DNA of 64,000 nt from positions 335,001 through 399,000 of the forward strand of contig JAXIVH010000103.1 in NCBI GenBank assembly GCA_036785325.1, in the 5' to 3' direction. The translations under genes and the position numbers were made by a program. Positions within the stretch are counted from its first letter, which is position 1. Each line of letters opens with the position of its first letter. This stretch comes from Urophycis tenuis. Its lineage: Eukaryota; Chordata; Actinopteri; Gadiformes; Phycidae. This document shows positions 34,501-44,589 of this stretch, piece after piece. The notes under the pieces are model-generated. The model searched no databases. It was not told the DNA's origin and worked only from the letters and a program-made list of their open reading frames with translations.

Positions 34501-36429
34501 CACCCTCCTCCCCCGACCTCTGTGACTCCTTCCTCCTCGCTTTCAACAACAAAATCTCCCAAATCAACAGCTCCCTGACTGCCACTATCAGCAACTCCCC
34601 CGCCACACACACTTCTCCCCCACCGCTCCTCCCCCTTTTCCCTGACCTCCCGCCCTTCCCTCCGCTCGCTGCTTTCTCCCCTGTCAACTCCTTCCACATC
34701 CAGGACATCATCACAGCATCGAAGACAACCACCTGCTCCCTCGACCCCCTCCCAACAACCTTAACCAAGGCCTGCCTTCCTGCCCTCCTCCCCCACCTCA
34801 CCACCCTCTTCAACCAGTCTCTATCCCTTGGTCACTTTCCCACTGCCTACAAACTTGCCTCCATCACCCCCATCCTCAAAAAGCCCACCCTGGACCCAGC
34901 CAACCTCTCCAACTACCGCCCCATCTCCAACCTCCCATTCCTCTCCAAAACTCTTGAGCGCATCGTCGCCGCCCAACTCCACACCCATATCCAGTCCAAT
35001 AACCTCTATGAACCCCTCCAATCTGGTTTCCGCCCACTTCACAGCACCGAAACTGCCCTCCTCAAAGTCACCAACGATCTCCTCACCTCCGCAGACTCCG
35101 GCGCCCTCAACATCCTGTTACTCCTCGACCTTAGCGCAGCCTTTGACACTGTTAACCACTCTATCCTCCTTCAAAGGCTGCGCCAACAGGGTGTCGAGGG
35201 CACTGCACTCGACTGGCTCACCTCATACCTCACCAACAGGCAACAGTTCGTCTCCCTCTCCGGTCACACATCCACCCTCTCCCCAGTCAAGCAGGGGGTC
35301 CCCCAAGGCTCAGTCCTCGGACCCCTCCTCTTCATCTGCTACATCTTCCCCCTTGGTCATATCATGCGCAACCTCAACCTGGACTTTCATTGCTACGCCG
35401 ACGACACCCAGATATATATCAGCACCAAACCCACCCAAAACCCACCCCTCACCCACATCGAAACCTGCATCACTATAATAAAATCATGGCTGAACCACAA
35501 CTTCCTTCAACTCAACAGCGACAAAACAGAACTCCTCCTCATTGGCACCAAATCCACCCTCAGCAAAACCGGACCCATCTCACTCACCATTGGCACATCA
35601 ACCATCACTCCCTCCCCCCTGGCACGCAACCTTGGCGTTATCCTGGACCCTACCCTCTCCTTCGATCCCCATGTCAGCTCTATCATCAAATCCTCATACT
35701 TCCACCTCCGTCGCATCGCCAAAATCAGACACTGCCTCTCTCCCCCTGCTGCCGAATCCCTCATCCACGCCTTCATCTCCTCCCGCCTCGACTACTGCAA
35801 CTCCCTCCTCACTGGCATCACTTCCCATTCCCTCCATAGACTCCAACTGGTCCAGAACTCTGCCGCCCGCCTCCTTACCCACACCCGGTCCCACCAGCAC
35901 ATCACCCCTGTTCTCCACTCTCTCCACTGGCTCCCCATCAAACAGCGCATCATATTCAAAACACTTCTTCTCACCTTCAAAGCCCTCCATCACCTGGCCC
36001 CCCCGTACCTGTCTGACCTCCTCATCCCCCACCGCCCCACCCGTGCCCTCCGATCCTCCTCCAGTCTCTCCCTGATCACACCTAGGTCAAAACTTAAGTC
36101 CTTTGGGGACAGAGCCTTCTCCCGCTCTGCACCCCGGCTCTGGAACTCTCTCCCCCAACCAGTCCGCGACTCCCCCTCACTCCCCACATTCAAGTCCCAT
36201 CTAAAAACCTACCTCTTCTCCCAAGCCTTCAACCTCCCCTACCCATAACCGGTGTCCTGTCCCTCCCCCTGTGCTTCATTCCTCATGTCAATCACTGTTG
36301 TCCCTACCTCGTCCCCCCAGTATGTCTCTACTATTTTCTTTTTTTTTTTTTTTTCCATGTTAATGCGTCTTTGGGTCCTTGAAAAGCGCTATATAAATAT
36401 AATGTATTATTATTTATTATTATTATAGA
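31579..36429 (+). mobile_element. L2-like LINE, near full length, copy 2
   Basis: Duplicate of 24,110-28,960, including the 5' minisatellites (31,737-32,404) and the 3' tail. It arose through the segmental duplication, not by a new insertion, because flanks on both sides are duplicated too. Confidence 0.8.
32892..36248 (+). pseudogene. L2-like LINE ORF2, one nonsense codon, copy 2
   Basis: The frame is the same as in copy 1, and the TGA is at 33,600-33,602. The only coding difference I saw is C to A near 35,952 (ATC to ATA, silent for Ile). The shared stop shows that the LINE was already inactive when the block duplicated. Confidence 0.85.
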
Positions 36430-36465
36430 TCAATACATGACATCATCATGTTCCTCTGTTGATAT

Positions 36466-38369
36466 TGTGGCGATACGAGTGGGGGCAGATATTTGCTTTG
36501 CACAATTATTTTGTGGATGACACCGACAACGCCAAGTGTGGCGATACGAGTGAGGGCAGATATTTGCTTTGCACAATTATTTTGTGGATGACACCGACAA
36601 CGCCACCCGAGGGGTTTCACCTCGGGACCCTTATGTATTTTGCCAGCAATCTGGGGACCAAGGACCAGTGTGGCACGCAGGTTAGTGCTGCAGGGAGGCT
36701 CGGAGACGTGGCTCAATCGTCAAAATATACAAATTTATTGAACATAGATTAGAATGATACAGACTAAAAATGGACTAAAAGTGGGGACTAGGGGAGAGGG
36801 AACTCCCCAGTCCAGCTGAGGCCTGTGGAGAGAGGGATTAGTGCAGGGGGAGGAAAGTCAAAAAGGGAACACCAGACTTACCCGTGTCACACGAAAGGGG
36901 CAAACAAGATGAAGGGAGAAAATGCAAACAAAACAACTCAAAACCCAGGAACACCCGGCACACAGGAGGGACACCACCACCCGGGAACACCTCCTCCACC
37001 AATGGCTCTCAGCTGAAAGGGACAAGGGAGAAATAGGTTCAGTGGGGCTACTTAAACTAATAAACAAAATTTGCAAAAGAAACAAATAACCATGGAAAAT
37101 CCGGAATCCGAAAAAACAAACAAACAATCCAAAAGGGCGGAAGGCGGTATGCTATTCGCCAAACCAAGTAAACAAAAGATTTGGGAAATGTACGGAACCA
37201 AAAGAAACACGAATTGGAAAAAAAACCCAATAAACGAAACGAAGGCTGCCAACGATTGCAGCAAGGCACTGAACGTAACAGAAGCAGTTAAGGAAATGTA
37301 AATGAACTAAACAGAACTGAGCTAAGGGAAATACAAAACGCGACATAAACCCGAAGGAAACAGAAGGAATCTAGAAATAAAAAGAAACAGAAACTAACAA
37401 AATCGAAAATACCTGATTGGCAGATAAACAAAATTCTTACTTTTTTTTTATACACAAAATAAGGGTAATTAACACAGGAACACAGAGGTAATGCGAACAA
37501 AAAAAAACTATGAAAGAAATAAACACAACGAAACCCCCAACCCTAGTCATGGCCCCCTTCCCTTCCCCCAATCACACATCCACGCACATGCACTCAGAAC
37601 CCAACACGCACACGAACCCAAACATACACACACACACACACACAAACACGCCAGCGGCGAGTTGATGCCATCGCTATGGCAACCGTGACTGACGGCCGCA
37701 CACGCACTCTCACAACAGCGTGCGCCGCACACAACACGCGCCAGCGGCGAGTTGATGTCGTCGCCGTGGCAGTGCAACACAGGACGGGTCCCGACGGGGT
37801 CAAACGAAGGGGACCCGCACCCGGACAATGGCGGAGGTACACGAATCAGCAGGGCGAAGCAGCAGTGGATTCCCCACTGGACCTTGGCGGAGGGGGGGCG
37901 CCGAGCTCCGATCTGGCCAGCGAGGAGAAGTGGCGAGAACGGCAGCGGAGCTTCTCCAGCGCGAAGACGAGGCAAACTAAAAGAATAACACGGCCGTGAG
38001 TTAAGCACGAGAATAACGCCGCCGGAGCGATCGGAGCCTACCTGTTAGGATTGTTGCTGAGCGCGCAGGGAAACGGCTGATGGCCCGGTTCGGGAGCGAG
38101 GACGGACGCAAGTGTAACAATCTGTTTCGCAGCAGAGGCATAAGGAACATTAGCCGACGCGATCGAGGCGCTCAAAACTGCAGCCCGGCTGCCACGTGCC
38201 TACCTGCTGTGGTGGTGGAGATGGGAGCGAGCGGCGGACATGCCGGTGAACCAGGAAGTGCCAGAGGAGGAAGGGGAGGAGCCTAGCTCCCTCTTATATC
38301 CTCGCCGCGGGTGCCGATTGGGTAATTGGAAGATGAGCCGGCAACTAGTGCCGGTGCTGTACGGCTACA
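36466..38369 (-). mobile_element. Candidate solo LTR (1.9 kb) with 4-bp flanking repeat
   Basis: The segment begins TGTGGCG and ends GGCTACA, with ATAT immediately on both sides (36,462-36,465 and 38,370-38,373). On the minus strand there is a TATA-like gatataagag near 38,300. An AATAAA lies near 36,735-36,741. It includes an A-rich central part (36,900-37,540), a short (CA)n and a GC-rich part (37,650-38,290) with two copies of a gcgagttgatg-containing unit. No gag or pol is seen. A long unrelated composite is also possible. Confidence 0.4.
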
Positions 38370-38373
38370 ATAT

Positions 38374-38812
38374 CACACACCATAATCATTTTTACAATAA
38401 CATTTTATCATGCAGGAACATTCCTCCTCCAGGAGATTCCCATTTAATAGTATACAGTATATAAAAATGACTAAATACCTTTCACTGACTTCCTTATATA
38501 CAGTCTTGGCTCCACCCAGCAATCAAGGCTATTGTCTTCACCTGAAAGACCAAAACAACAGCAGAGATTGACTACTTTGTCTACTAGCTGTATGAGTTAG
38601 CACTACCAACAGAACAGTGTAACTATTAGCTACAGCATATAGCTCTCCTTCTCCTCATTCTCCTAATAACTTTCATAACTTGTTTCACTTGCTTTCATGC
38701 TTAAGCTCTGCTCTGTCAGCTGGAAAAAAACAACATCAGCTGTCAATCTGAACCATCCCTGTCAGGCAATGGGTTTCTTCTGCTCATATCAGATGGCATC
38801 ATTTTACACACA
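38374..38812. other. Non-coding stretch, one copy of the cctcctccaggag repeat
   Basis: A single copy of the unit seen three times in the duplicated block lies at 38,395-38,460. The rest has no recognisable gene or element. Confidence 0.45.
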
Positions 38813-38980
38813 CGCACACAATTACGCGCACACACACACACACACACTTATTTTTATGTCATAGAAATATCATATTTACACAACTTAACCCAAACTTAGC
38901 ACAAAATGGCAGAATTGGTGTGTGTGTTTGTGCGTGTGCCAGCTTGCCGACCCCCCGACGCACATACACATACACACACA

Positions 38981-39017
<37 letters not shown>

Positions 39018-39038
39018 ATACACACATACACACACACA

Positions 39039-39083
<45 letters not shown>
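38813..39083. repeat. (CA)n microsatellites
   Basis: Two CA-rich tracts at 38,809-38,848 and 38,959-39,081, with short interruptions. Long Cys/Val or His/Thr frames across them are artefacts. Confidence 0.9.
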
Positions 39084-39085
<2 letters not shown>

Positions 39086-39353
39086 CTGTATATTTTGGTG
39101 ATCAACATAATTCACCAATATGACTATGGGTGGGGGCGTGTTTCCACACGGACTGTTTAGGGAACCGGAACATCCGGTAGGGTTCAGAGTTCACGGTGTG
39201 GGGACGTAGCTTGAGGAGTTGACATGTAGCTCCTGTACAGTTCATGTTCATTAAAGTTCAGTTGTGGATACTCCGCCTCCGACTCCCGTCTCTCGGCATT
39301 ACACTGGTGACCCCGACGCAGGTCTCGCTGAAGTCTCAGGGACCGGAACCAAC

Positions 39354-39930
39354 ATGGCTGACAACGCCGCTTTGATCAAGATGCTGGAGTGATAGGATTT
39401 CCACCGACAGCTTGGTTTGTGCAGACGGAGGCCCAGTTTGCTGACCGTGATACCACCGACGACACCGCACGCTGTTTCCATGTCGTGTCGGTGCTGGGGA
39501 GATCCACTGCAGCCCGGGCGGTGAGTTTCATCACCGCCCCCCCAGCCCAGGTCAAGTACAGAGCGCTCAAAGCTTTCCTGCTGAAGACCTTCGAACTGTC
39601 GTAATCAGAACGAGCCCAACGGTTGTTGGCTATTCGAGGCCTCGGGGACAGCAAGCCTTCTGAGCACATGGAGATGATGCTCAACCAGGTACGGAGGAAC
39701 CGAACTTCCTATTCATCGAACTGTTCCTCCGGCACATGCCGCCACAGGTCCGGACGGCGCTCGCTAATACAAGGATTACCGAGCCCCGCGCGTTAGCCGA
39801 GGAGGCTGACCGCTTTTTCCTGGCTACCCAAAGTTTCGTCCCCGAGGTGCTAGGCCCGACGCACAGCCTCAACCCCCCGGACAGTGACAGACGAAGCAGC
39901 AGAGCCCCGGTAGTTACTGATGGCCGTGCT
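39354..39930 (+). pseudogene. Gypsy gag remnant
   Basis: The remnant shows AWFVQTEAQFADR, CFHVVSVLGRSTAARAVSF and KYRALKAFLLKTFELS, a stop at 39,602, then RAQRLLAIRGLGDSKPSEHM. After a frame change it shows LFLRHMPPQVRTALAN and RALAEEADRFFLATQ. This is the capsid-like part of fish Gypsy gag proteins, broken by at least one stop and one frameshift. Confidence 0.75.
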
Positions 39931-39935
39931 GGTAC

Positions 39936-40143
39936 AGGTATGTAGCTCAGTGGGTAGAGCGGGTCGTCCACCAACCGCAGGGTCGGCGGTTCGATTCCCT
40001 CCTCCAGCTGTCCGCATGTCGAAGTGTCCTTGAGGAAGACACTGAACCCCAACTTGCTCCCCGGGCGCTGACCACGGCTGCCCACTGCTCCTATGTAACA
40101 TAGGATGGGTCAAATGCAGAGAACCCAGCCCCTCCACCCCCTC
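39936..40143 (+). mobile_element. tRNA-derived SINE in Gypsy remnant (first)
   Basis: The tRNA-like head has A-box tagctcagtgggtag (39,945-39,959) and B-box ggttcgattcc. The SINE body is tgtcgaagtgtccttgagg ... actgctcctatgt ... gggtcaaatgcagagaac. The acceptor stem and loops do not pair as a functional tRNA, and the body marks it as a SINE. Confidence 0.8.
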
Positions 40144-40151
40144 CCCTTAGG

Positions 40152-40427
40152 GCGGCATGAAGCTCAGTGGGTAGAGCGGGTGGTTAGTGGTCGTCCGCTA
40201 ACCGTAGGGTTGGGGGTTCGATCCCTGTGATCCCCACTTCTAAAAAAACTGTCTACATGTCGAAGTGTCCTTGAGCAAAACACTGAACCCTGAACCCCAA
40301 CTTGCTCCAGGGCGCTGATCACAGCAGCCCACTGCTCCTATGTACAGTAGGATGGGTCAAATGCAGAGAACGAATTTCGTTCCTGTGTCACATGGGAATG
40401 ACAAATAATGACCACAAGGTCCAATAA
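40152..40427 (+). mobile_element. tRNA-derived SINE in Gypsy remnant (second)
   Basis: Same family as the preceding SINE: head agctcagtgggtagagcg, B-box ggttcgatccc, then the tgtcgaagtgtccttgagc body. It ends gaatttcgttcctgtgtcac, giving a fuller 3' end. It lies directly after the first copy in the same orientation. Confidence 0.8.
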
Positions 40428-40539
40428 TTTAAATTACCTTCACGCACGTTTTGGCGCAAAAGCAAAGAGGTGCCGATCTCCTTGCCGCTTTAAACTGGCG
40501 GGAAACGCCAAAGCTTGTGCTCAATAGCGGCCGTGAGCG

Positions 40540-40833
40540 CAGGCACATCGACCCGGCTGCTGTTCATCAGAGACACTCTCTCTGGGCACGAGTTTCTCCT
40601 CGACACCGGCGCTCAGAGGAGCGTCCTGCCGGCTACAGTAGACGACACCATGGCCGGTGGACACGGTCCACATTTGAAGTCTGCTAACAACACCGCTATC
40701 CACACATAAGGCACACAGACCTGTGCTGGACCTGTGCTTCGGGGGCCGCCGGTTTGATTGGGATTTTGTCTTGGCAGACATCTCTTTTCCCCTCCTCGCC
40801 GTGGACTTCCTTTGTGCGCATGGTTTACTGGTG
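40540..40833 (+). pseudogene. Gypsy aspartic protease remnant
   Basis: The frame 40,515-40,709 encodes LLFIRDTLSGHEFLLDTGAQ followed by RSVLPATV. DTGA is the active-site motif of retroviral-type aspartic proteases, which cleave Gag-Pol. A stop follows at 40,707, and further Pol-like residues appear only in shifted frames. Confidence 0.75.
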
Positions 40834-41087
40834 CTAAGATAAGATAAAATATTCCTTTATTAATCCCCCTTAGGAGAAATTCACAGTGACCAGCAGTACA
40901 AGGGGATAGAGTATTGCAATAGAAGACCTGAAATAGACAATATACACTAAAAAATAAATAGATTTACCTAAATTAAGGTAAGATTATGTGCGAGCTCTTA
41001 GAATCAAGTCAGATGAAAAGTGAAAACCTATATACATACATGGTAGTCATCATTGAGATGAACAGTGCAGTTGGTAGGTGGACGTTA
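40834..41087 (-). mobile_element. Rex1/CR1-like LINE 3'-end fragment
   Basis: On the minus strand it runs from ccacctaccaactgcactgt, the ancestral single copy of the 48-bp minisatellite unit. It passes through actgctggtcactgtgaatt to an attaataaaggaatat end with a (TTATC)n tail. It is a 5'-truncated insertion into the Gypsy remnant. Confidence 0.75.
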
Positions 41088-41275
41088 AGAACAGCCGTCT
41101 AGTGGATGCACTGATGTTTTCCTCATTCCCGAGTGTCCGGGGTGAGGCAGCGTATGGCGAGCTCTCCAGCTCACTCTCAGAGGGTGACGAACATCAAGGC
41201 CTTCTCTGTGAGTTCATTGACATTTAACAGTTAGCCTGTGGAGGGGGCTGAGGGGGAGGGGGGGGGGGGGCGGAC

Positions 41276-41434
41276 CTTTGTGACCAGGAAGTGCGTGCTG
41301 CGCTCCGGGAGCCACCCCGTCTCACTGGAGAGGATCATCTCCAGCATGTCTCCATGGAGCTTCTCCATCACCACCAAGATGTGTTCCACCGTCTCCAACA
41401 TGGCCTCCATCAACACCTCCCCGGGGCGGTGGGA
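41276..41434 (-). pseudogene. prkd2-like: PRKD-like kinase exon (VVMEKLHGDMLEMILSS)
   Basis: A 159-bp exon (53 codons, phase 0-0) with acceptor aatcag and donor gtccgc on the minus strand. It encodes VEHILVVMEKLHGDMLEMIL and SSETGWLPERSTHFLVTK, matching the hinge region of PRKD kinases nearly residue for residue. This exon alone has no lesion. Confidence 0.85.
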
Positions 41435-41613
41435 CTGATTCTGGGAGGGAGCGCGGCACACGCACACAGAGACACACAAGTCAAACCACACGGAAATAAT
41501 CCATGTCTCTCTCACACAACACACACATGTTTACACACAGACACACACGGTTACACAAAAGATCCACGTGCATCTGGTGCTGCATTGCCGTGTGTGAGAG
41601 TCTGTTGCAGTAC

Positions 41614-41748
41614 CTGTAAGATGGTGGCCTCGTTCTTCAGCTTGGTTTGGAGAGCGCCCTAGAGTCCCACAGTACCTTCAAACACAACACCAAACTGCCC
41701 TGAGCCCAGCATCTTGTCTGTGAGGATCTGATACACAAGGCTGATGTC
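41614..41748 (-). pseudogene. prkd2-like: PRKD-like kinase N-lobe exon with stop and lost lysine segment
   Basis: A 135-bp exon on the minus strand encodes DISLVYQILTDKMLGSGQFG and VVFEGTVGL. It then has a TAG (plus strand 41,659-41,661), and resumes with LQTKLKNEATILQ. The glycine-rich loop GSGQFG is kept. The stretch expected to carry the ATP-binding lysine (VAIK/VAVK type) is absent, so the kinase could not be active even without the stop. Confidence 0.85.
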
Positions 41749-42132
41749 CTGCAGAGCACACAGCAGTCAGACGCAGTGCTGACGGCCAGGATAAGGATCA
41801 TTGTAATGTTGACATGCAGTTGTAATGAGGCACTACTCAATGCACTCGCTTCTCTGTGCAGGCCTGTGGAAAAACAACATGTTAATAAAGTTTTATCTTC
41901 ATCTATCATGGATACACTCCTACAGAGGATCACGGATCTTGAACTTGTAGCGATGGAACACAAAATATAGGCGTCACCGTGCAACTATCGATTGACCCAT
42001 TAAATCTGGTCAACTGCATGACAATAGCACATAAAAGAGTAGATTCACAACCGAATCACAGCAGTCACGCCTCGTGAAACACAACCCGACTCGTCGCCGT
42101 GGACACTATCGGGTGTGCGTCCCGGCTCCTAC

Positions 42133-42401
42133 CTTGGCCCTGCCCCACTGGCGTTCTCCCGCCTCCACCGTGATTGGCCCGGACGGCCACGGCCCCGCCC
42201 CCCTCCCCGCCGCCGCTGCCGCACAACACGGACATCAGGGCTCGCCGCAAGTCCCTCCCCCAGACCTGGGCGTGGGCTGGCAGGCAGTACACGGCCCGGC
42301 CCGTCACCACCTCCAACCAGTGGGGCCGGTTGCCCCGGCAACGCATCCACCGTGAGCTCCGCGGGGCCCCTGACCTGCAGCACCTCCGAGAGAGGGATCT
42401 C
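42133..42401 (-). pseudogene. prkd2-like: PRKD-like PH-domain exon (second half), frameshifted
   Basis: After acceptor cccag the exon begins EIPLSEVLQVRGPAEL. Further on, in another frame, it reads PHWLEVVTGRAVYCLPAHA and LRRALMSVL. These align with successive strands and the C-terminal helix of the PRKD PH domain only if one frameshift near 42,340-42,360 is allowed. The donor is probably gtagga at 42,132. The exon is GC-rich. Confidence 0.7.
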
Positions 42402-42802
42402 CTGGGGAGGAGGAGGAAGAGGATGAGGAATGACTGAATATGAACAACTCATGCTCACTTGTTTGGTTTACCCAGTGACCCAGAAAGCATTTACACCCAG
42501 TGTCAATTAAAATATAGTTTCATGTTACGGGGCGAATTTGGACACAAACTCAAGTTTCACGGTGGTTATACGTGCATTGTGAGGGATTTCCATATGTTTC
42601 AGACATGCAAAACATCGAGCTTCTTTCCTCTCTGCCATAACGGGTTTGTGCATGGAAACACGGGAACGGGTGGAGGAACTCAATTTGTCCTCTAGATGTC
42701 ACAAAATCTGAGGAAAGAGAGCCCAGCAGTGCGTGAGTGAGTGAGGGTGAGTGAGTGAGTGAGTTGTGGACACAGGAACTAGAGCCCTGGTCAAGACAAT
42801 AC

Positions 42803-42880
42803 CTTGTAGTACTTGCTGCTGCCTTCGTTCTGGTACAGAGTGATGCTCTTCAAGTCCAACACCCAGTAGTGACGTTTTCT
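42803..42880 (-). pseudogene. prkd2-like: PRKD-like PH-domain exon (first half)
   Basis: A 78-bp exon with acceptor gtcccag and donor gtattg encodes RKRHYWVLDLKSITLYQNEG and SSKYYK. This matches the RKRHYW...LFQN...YYK core of PRKD PH domains. It reads directly, in phase 0, into the EIPLSE exon. Confidence 0.85.
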
Positions 42881-42911
42881 CTGGGACACATTCAGGAAGA
42901 AATCAATAATT

Positions 42912-43160
42912 CAGAGTGTGTGTGTGTGTGTGTGTGTGTGCGTGCGTGTGTGTGTTTGTTTGCGTGTGTGTGTGTGTGCTCCTTCACCAGCATGTCTGTG
43001 TGTGTGTGGTGTGTGTTTGTGTGTGTGTGTGTGTTCTCCCTCACCAGCGTGTCCATGTGTGTTTGTGTGTGTTTGTATTTGTGTGTGTGGTGTGTGTTTG
43101 TGTGTTTGTATGTGTGTGTGTGCTCCCTCACCAGTGTGTCCATGTGTGTGTGCTCCGTGA

Positions 43161-43235
<75 letters not shown>

Positions 43236-43267
43236 TTGTGTGTGTGTGTGTGTGTGTGTGCGTATGT

Positions 43268-43312
<45 letters not shown>

Positions 43313-43334
43313 CCCTCACCAGTGTGTCCATGTG

Positions 43335-43396
<62 letters not shown>

Positions 43397-43458
43397 TGTC
43401 TGTGTGTGTGTGTGTGTGGTGTGTGTGTGCTCCCTCACCAGTGTGTCCATGTGTGTGT
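42912..43458. repeat. (GT)n-rich array with repeated gctccctcaccagtgtgtcc blocks
   Basis: Long GT tracts alternate with four to five copies of a short unit (ctccctcaccagtgtgtccatg). The unit is probably a PRKD-intron or exon-edge sequence multiplied along with the microsatellite. Cys/Val frames here are artefacts. Confidence 0.85.
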
Positions 43459-44250
43459 GGTGCACAGACTGTATATAAATATGGACAAACCCTCCCTGAC
43501 GTCACCCATAGACATTCTTATCAGCGGAGATGAAGCCTAAAATTGAGCTTCTGGGCGCCGCCATCTTGGACATATCAGTTTGTGTTCTAAGCCCGCCTAC
43601 CTCCGGCCAGACCAATCAAAGCCTCGAATCCGTGAAGGTCATGCCGTGATTACAGATGACAGCTGCCAATCAAGTTGACCACGCCCTTAATTATTCATAA
43701 AATAAATCCTTCTCTGTGCATTAAAATAATGGATTCTAAAAAAATTCACCCCCCTCACAGTTGTCATGGACTCGAACACTACTGAAAGACACCAAAACCG
43801 TTTTTTGAACCAGGCTGTAAACATGTTTATTTTGGCTGTAAAGTTGGACATTTTAACATGGGTGTCTATGGGAGTTGACTCCGTTCTGCAGCCAGCCTCA
43901 AGCAGCCAGTCGAGGAACTGCAAGTTTTTGCACTTCCGCATGGGCTTCATTTTTCAGCATGGAATGTTGCCGCTTGGTGTGGTGCAGCAGCCACCCCTCT
44001 CTCAGCACACAGCTAGCTCGTCTCTTAGCGTGGTGCACGGTCACCACCCTCATCAGGGGGATGGAGCTGCTGAAACATGGACTACACAGACGAGGACGTC
44101 AGAGCAACATATGTGTCAACCTTCAGCTATCACTGTTGCATCATGGGGAATGGAGTTGGTACGAGACTTGATGTCCGGCCATTTTGTCTTTTCATCACTT
44201 TTCAAAGCCATCGACAAAATAAAGTGTCTCTACCTTGTTGAATGAGTGAA
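43459..44250. repeat. Unclassified interspersed repeat-like sequence
   Basis: The segment begins gcacagactgtatataaata and contains ccgccatcttggacatatca. It ends near ggccattttgtcttttcatc and aataaagtgtctc. I recognise it as resembling a dispersed teleost repeat but cannot name the family. No coding frame is supported. Confidence 0.4.
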
Positions 44251-44336
44251 TTTAGAGCTATCACCAGAGAAAGTGAACATGTGCAATTATTAAAGTAACT
44301 GCCAGGTGTACACTAAATGGTGAAAAAGAGAGAGGG

Positions 44337-44340
<4 letters not shown>

Positions 44341-44390
<50 letters not shown>
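44341..44390. repeat. (GA)n microsatellite
   Basis: About 50 bp of GA, followed by a CAT/CCACCA-rich triplet region (44,398-44,462). Confidence 0.9.
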
Positions 44391-44393
<3 letters not shown>

Positions 44394-44499
44394 ATTACGA
44401 CATCATCATCATCATCACCCCCACCATCACCACCACCACCATCATCATCACCCCCACCACCCCTGACCCTCATCATCAGGCCCCCCAGGCTCCTCCTAC

Positions 44500-44587
44500 C
44501 TCCACCCTCCAGGCCCTGACGGAGCAGCCCCCACAGCATCTCCCCACAGTGGTGGCAGAAGGTGGGGGAGCGGTACGAGTGCATCAT
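44500..44587 (-). pseudogene. prkd2-like: PRKD-like C1 domain exon fragment
   Basis: On the minus strand it encodes HSYRSPTFCHHCGEMLWGLL followed by RQGL, the N-terminal half of the first PRKD C1 (diacylglycerol-binding) domain. The expected LKCEG at the exon end reads LEGGG, so one zinc-ligand Cys is lost. A plausible donor gtagga follows. The 5' end of the exon abuts the LINE fragment that starts near 44,590, which may have removed its acceptor. Confidence 0.75.
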
Positions 44588-44589
44588 GG

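Larger units (their letters stand above)
39128..41219 (+). mobile_element. Decayed Gypsy-type LTR retrotransposon with three nested insertions
   Basis: An LTR-like 3' part ends in cggcattaca near 39,303. It is followed by a primer-binding-site-like TGGTGACCCCGAC (39,305-39,317), gag remnants and a protease remnant. Two SINEs (39,936-40,427) separate gag from protease, and a LINE fragment (40,834-41,087) splits the region after the protease. The frame then resumes at 41,090-41,215 with SSFPSVRG. RT, integrase and a 3' LTR are missing. The element lies in an intron of the PRKD-like pseudogene, on the opposite strand. Confidence 0.75.

Noticed and set aside
37491..38008. Frames of 65-153 codons on both strands in the GC-rich region
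   Set aside because: No recognised motifs, overlapping frames in both directions, and the region belongs to the candidate LTR.
39945..40015. A tRNA gene
   Set aside because: A- and B-box-like motifs are present, but the stems do not pair properly and the sequence runs into a SINE body repeated in the next copy.
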